From NCBI RefSeq assembly GCF_030813005.1, contig NZ_JAUSTU010000003.1:186001-250000 (forward strand): a stretch of 64,000 nucleotides of DNA, given 5' to 3'. The notes beneath the pieces were generated by a model. It worked only from the letters and a program-made list of their open reading frames with translations, was not told the DNA's origin and did no database searches. Shown one piece after another: positions 61,046 through 64,000 of the stretch (within the stretch, counting starts at the first letter, position 1; each line of letters begins with the position of its first letter). This stretch comes from Robertmurraya andreesenii. GTDB lineage: Bacteria; Bacillota; Bacilli; Bacillales; Cytobacillaceae. The position numbers and the translations under genes were made by a program.

Positions 61046-62581
61046 TCAATCCGCCTTCTTATAGCCTGTATGTGCCCTCACTGCAACTTCTGCGTAGCGT
61101 CTAAAATCATTTTCCTTTGAGAAAATGGTTCCGAGATAACCACCAAGGAAGCCTAATGGCACACTCACAAGGGCGGGATTGTCTAATGGGAAGATCGGGT
61201 TGCCGACAAATAAAGCGGCCCCTTCCACAGGGGAGAATACGCTTGGACTCATTGACACGAGAACCAATGCAGAAATCAATCCTGATAGAACTCCCCAAAC
61301 AGCACCAGACGTATTAAAGCGCTTCCAATATACTGTATATAGGATAACTGGTAGGTTTGCACTTGCTGCGATACAGAATGCTAAAGAAACAAGGAAGGCT
61401 ACGTTTAAGTACTGAGCCCCTAATGATAATAAAATAGATACAACCGATACACCTAGTGCGGCATAGCGAGCGGCTAACATTTGTTCTTTTTCAGTTATCT
61501 TTCCTTTTTTAATGATTTGTCCGTAAATGTCATGGGCAAATGCCGATGCTCCTGATAACACAAGGCCCGCAACGACCGCTAAGATGGTCGCAAATGCAAC
61601 CGCTGAAATGAATGCAAATAGGATATTTCCACCAATTGCCTCAGCTAAAAGTGGTGCAGCCATGTTACCGCCCTTGTTCGCTGCCAGAATTTCACTTTCC
61701 CCTACGTAAATGGCAGCTCCAAAGCCAAGGAATAACGTTAGGATATAAAAGATACCAATTGTCCAAGTAGCTGTAATAACAGAGCTTCTAGCCGTTTTTG
61801 CATCCTTTACCGTGAAGAAGCGCATCAAGATATGTGGCAAGCCAGCAGTTCCAAGGACTAAGGCAAGCATTAATGAAAGCGTTCCCAAAGGATTTTTGTA
61901 TTTAATGCCTGGATTTAGATAATCAGCACCATGACTCGTTGCCGACTTCACTTCCGTAAACATAGCCCCGATATTAAAATTAAATTTCATGAGTACGAGG
62001 AAGGAGATGATAATCATTCCTGCCATCAACAGGACAGCCTTTGTAATCTGTACCCAGCTCGTTGCGATCATTCCACCAAAGAGAACGTAAATCGTCATCA
62101 TAACCCCAACAATTAACACGGCGATCCAATACGGGATATCGAATAAAAGCTGAATAAGAGCACCGGCACCAACAAGCTGTGCAATCATGTAGAAGAGAAC
62201 AATCGTAATTGTACTAAGTGCAGCAGCCCCTCTTACCTTTTTCGCATCAAAGCGCGAATTGATCATGTCTGCTAATGTGTATTTCCCAAGGTTCCGTAAT
62301 GGCTCTGCCACTAACAGCAACACAACTAAATAGGCGATCAAGAACCCAATACTATAGAAAAATCCGTCAAATCCTTGTAAAGCAATCATTCCTGCAATCC
62401 CAAGGAACGAGGCAGCCGATAAATAATCGCCAGCTATCGCGAGGCCGTTCTGCCATCCAGTCAGTCCACCACCTGCCGTATAAAAATCACCAGTGGATTT
62501 CGTTTGTTTTGCTGCAACATAAGTGATAATCAATGTAAGAATGACGATTGCAAGAAAAAGTGTAACGACGATCGGATCCAT
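61046..62581 (-). CDS. Sodium:solute symporter, ActP-like
   Basis: A 511-residue carrier with about 13 membrane helices of the SSS family (GGLTGWQNGLAIAGDYLSAA, then VGAGALIQLLF). This group takes up acetate, pyruvate or related acids with Na+ or H+. A DUF485 gene lies 12 nt upstream, as is usual for ActP-type carriers, and a LytTR regulator follows further upstream. Confidence 0.9.
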   Translation of the reverse strand: MDPIVVTLFLAIVILTLIITYVAAKQTKSTGDFYTAGGGLTGWQNGLAIAGDYLSAASFLGIAGMIALQGFDGFFYSIGFLIAYLVVLLLVAEPLRNLGKYTLADMINSRFDAKKVRGAAALSTITIVLFYMIAQLVGAGALIQLLFDIPYWIAVLIVGVMMTIYVLFGGMIATSWVQITKAVLLMAGMIIISFLVLMKFNFNIGAMFTEVKSATSHGADYLNPGIKYKNPLGTLSLMLALVLGTAGLPHILMRFFTVKDAKTARSSVITATWTIGIFYILTLFLGFGAAIYVGESEILAANKGGNMAAPLLAEAIGGNILFAFISAVAFATILAVVAGLVLSGASAFAHDIYGQIIKKGKITEKEQMLAARYAALGVSVVSILLSLGAQYLNVAFLVSLAFCIAASANLPVILYTVYWKRFNTSGAVWGVLSGLISALVLVSMSPSVFSPVEGAALFVGNPIFPLDNPALVSVPLGFLGGYLGTIFSKENDFRRYAEVAVRAHTGYKKAD

Positions 62582-62593
62582 CTACATTCCCCC

Positions 62594-62923
62594 TTATCTT
62601 AATTGTTCTTGAATAATTTGTTCAGCCTCTTTATCAAAGGTCCCTGCCTTCTTGACATAGATGCCACTTAACACCCACACCATCACAAACTGGGAGAAAG
62701 CAAAAATCCAAGTCCATGAAATATCTCCAAAAGCTGAGGTGTTTAGAAATTTCGTGTAGGAGGTGAAAATCGGCAATAAGAAGTAAAAAATCATGAAAAA
62801 TATGGTCATCGGTACAATAAATTTGTTCTTTCTGCTCAAAAATTGTTTAAACTGCGGACTGCTTTCAACCTTCACAAAATCAATTTCCTTCATGCTGCTC
62901 GTCACTAATTCCTTTTGAGCCAA
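62594..62923 (-). CDS. DUF485 protein, symporter partner
   Basis: A protein of 109 residues with two membrane helices (IVPMTIFFMIFYFLLPIFTS and WTWIFAFSQFVMVWVLSGIY). TTG at 62923 (giving MAQKELVTSSMKEIDF) is chosen because AAGGAG lies about 10 nt upstream; the longer frame has none. It is co-transcribed with the ActP-like carrier. Confidence 0.85.
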   Translation of the reverse strand: MAQKELVTSSMKEIDFVKVESSPQFKQFLSRKNKFIVPMTIFFMIFYFLLPIFTSYTKFLNTSAFGDISWTWIFAFSQFVMVWVLSGIYVKKAGTFDKEAEQIIQEQLR

Positions 62924-63071
62924 AATCAACCATCTCCTTCCATTTATATAAAAGTAATTATATATATTCTGAATATTATAAATTTGAAAAATGGTTAAAC
63001 GGTTGAAATCCATGCATGAATGGTTATTTATGAGATGTGAATGGTTACCCGGCCTCACGGAAGCCAGAACC

Positions 63072-63821
63072 TCATTTAAAGATATCCAATATGGTTTTGC
63101 TCGCAGCGCGACTGACCGGGATTTTTGTCCGATTTTTATCCTTTAATGTCAAATTGCTTGTTCCATTGAACCATGGGGTTATTTCTAAAACATGATTTAG
63201 ATTGACTAGATAACTACGATGGGGACGAAAGAATACATGTCCCTCCAGCTGATTCTCTAATTCTTGTAAAGTCATCCGACTCATAATCACCTTATCCTCA
63301 GTATGAATCTCTAAATATCGTTTATTTGGTACGGCATAGTAAATAGACTCTGGAGAAACGACCACCATCCGTTCTCCGTCATCAATTAACAGCTTAGATA
63401 CAGTGGTTTTCACCTTTTTTTCCGTTGGTGCAAGATGATTCCTTCGATTTGCGATACTTTTTCGTATACGGCTCATCGTCCTTTGAAATCTGATCTCGTC
63501 ATATGGTTTTAATAAGTAATCCACTGCTTCTACGTCAAAGGCATCCATCGCATACTCATCATAGGCCGTGGTGAACACAAATAAGGGAGTCGTCGCCGTT
63601 TCCTGTTTGATAATCGTTCGGGCTGCCTCCATTCCTGTTAAGCCCGGCATCTCCACATCCAAAAAGATAACATCCGGTCGATGTTCAAAATAGAGCTCAA
63701 TTAATTGCTCACCTGTCTCAGCATGAGGAGTAAGAATAATGTCCTTCTCTTCTTTCAATAAATAAAGCAATTCCTTTCTTGCCATCATTTCATCCTCAGC
63801 AATCATCGCATGTATTTTCAT
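63072..63821 (-). CDS. LytTR-family response regulator
   Basis: A 249-residue regulator. The receiver domain has the phosphoacceptor in VIFLDVEMPG (Asp53-55 region), the conserved TTAYDEYAMDAF and LLKPYDEIRF. The C-terminal LytTR DNA-binding domain is marked by YLEIHTEDKVIMSRMTLQEL and HRSYLVNLNHV. It overlaps the kinase stop as ATGA. By position it probably controls the symporter operon directly downstream. Confidence 0.92.
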   Translation of the reverse strand: MKIHAMIAEDEMMARKELLYLLKEEKDIILTPHAETGEQLIELYFEHRPDVIFLDVEMPGLTGMEAARTIIKQETATTPLFVFTTAYDEYAMDAFDVEAVDYLLKPYDEIRFQRTMSRIRKSIANRRNHLAPTEKKVKTTVSKLLIDDGERMVVVSPESIYYAVPNKRYLEIHTEDKVIMSRMTLQELENQLEGHVFFRPHRSYLVNLNHVLEITPWFNGTSNLTLKDKNRTKIPVSRAASKTILDIFK

Positions 63822-64000
63822 CCCATCACCTCACTGGCTTCAAATTGATTTGGAATTGGAATCGAAAACTTCACTTCACTGCCCCCAGAGGACAAATTTC
63901 GAATATGCAATCTTGCTGACTCTCCTAACAAATGAACCAATCGTTGGTTCACATTAAAAATACCCGTCCCATTATGCTCGTCACTTACTAATGGCTGTAG
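63818..64000 (-). CDS. LytS-type sensor histidine kinase (C-terminal end only)
   Basis: The last 60 residues of a kinase: GTGIFNVNQRLVHLLGESAR (the G2-box of the HATPase domain), then GSEVKFSIPI. The rest lies beyond the window. It forms the sensor of the LytTR pair. Confidence 0.88.
   Translation of the reverse strand, partial: LQPLVSDEHNGTGIFNVNQRLVHLLGESARLHIRNLSSGGSEVKFSIPIPNQFEASEVMG

Noticed and set aside
1..64000. tRNA, rRNA or CRISPR loci
   Set aside because: No cloverleaf-like clusters, conserved rRNA segments or regularly spaced repeats were seen on reading; a dedicated scan was not possible.

Overview
The window looks like a chromosome segment of a Bacillaceae bacterium (Firmicutes, low-to-mid GC). 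The signs are strong GGAGG-type ribosome binding sites, GTG/TTG starts, a YhcN/YlaJ-type sporulation lipoprotein, a Gmad2 lipoprotein, a CcpA cre-like box, YwqH/YwqI/LXG type VII secretion genes, BrnQ, and LytTR two-component and ActP-type symporter genes. I cannot name the species.

Layout. (1) 1-1.85 kb: a partial LacI regulator and a DUF4163/DUF3298-type protein. (2) 1.86-14.6 kb, minus strand: a ten-gene catabolic cluster read as acyl-CoA dehydrogenase, MFS transporter, acyl-CoA ligase, a five-part peptide/solute ABC importer with a double-ATPase subunit, an MBL hydrolase, a thiolase and a TetR regulator. It has a palindromic operator-like dyad before the MFS gene and a cre-like site upstream. 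(3) 14.9-19.4 kb: two lipoproteins flank a gluconate 2-dehydrogenase-like pair (GMC flavoprotein plus Tat-exported subunit 3). (4) 19.5-31.5 kb: a defence and genome-conflict island. It holds a PD-(D/E)XK protein, two PLD-helicase proteins (the larger resembles the SauUSI type IV methyl-directed restriction enzyme), a MazG-like pyrophosphohydrolase overlapping one helicase, a divergent NudG-like Nudix hydrolase, one intact and two broken Rpn-family nucleases, and a Fic protein. (5) 31.5-35.5 kb: small unknown proteins and brnQ. (6) 35.8-52.2 kb: one FAD-dependent 3-ketosteroid-dehydrogenase-like gene broken twice. A TnpB-only IS sits in its last codons, and a ~13.35 kb serine-recombinase element splits it near the 3' end. 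The element carries a recombinase, TnpW, a lone HK97-fold capsid protein, a P4-type primase-helicase with an origin-like dyad, and, on the other strand, HTH, HsdM, HsdS, HsdR and an Abi_C HEPN protein. (7) 52.3-55.6 kb: a three-gene operon of small membrane protein, AAA+ ATPase and TPR membrane protein, with no function I recognise. (8) 55.7-59.2 kb: an LXG polymorphic-toxin locus. It has a barnase-type toxin with barstar, an orphan toxin tail with a SUKH immunity protein, a second orphan tail, YwqI, and a YwqH-like gene cut off at its 5' end against a terminator. (9) 59.2-64 kb: ATP sulfurylase with an unusual C-terminal extension, an ActP-type symporter with its DUF485 partner, and a LytTR response regulator with the end of its kinase.

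The most notable material is mobile and conflict-related: the capsid-bearing element with a type I RM system whose specificity subunit carries four TAEL repeats; the 5mC-restriction-like helicases beside nucleotide-pool hydrolases; the AAA/TPR membrane operon; and the modular LXG locus. No tRNA, rRNA or CRISPR array was seen. Coordinates, starts and motifs come from direct reading. Family names come from recognising motifs by eye, and no database search was run.
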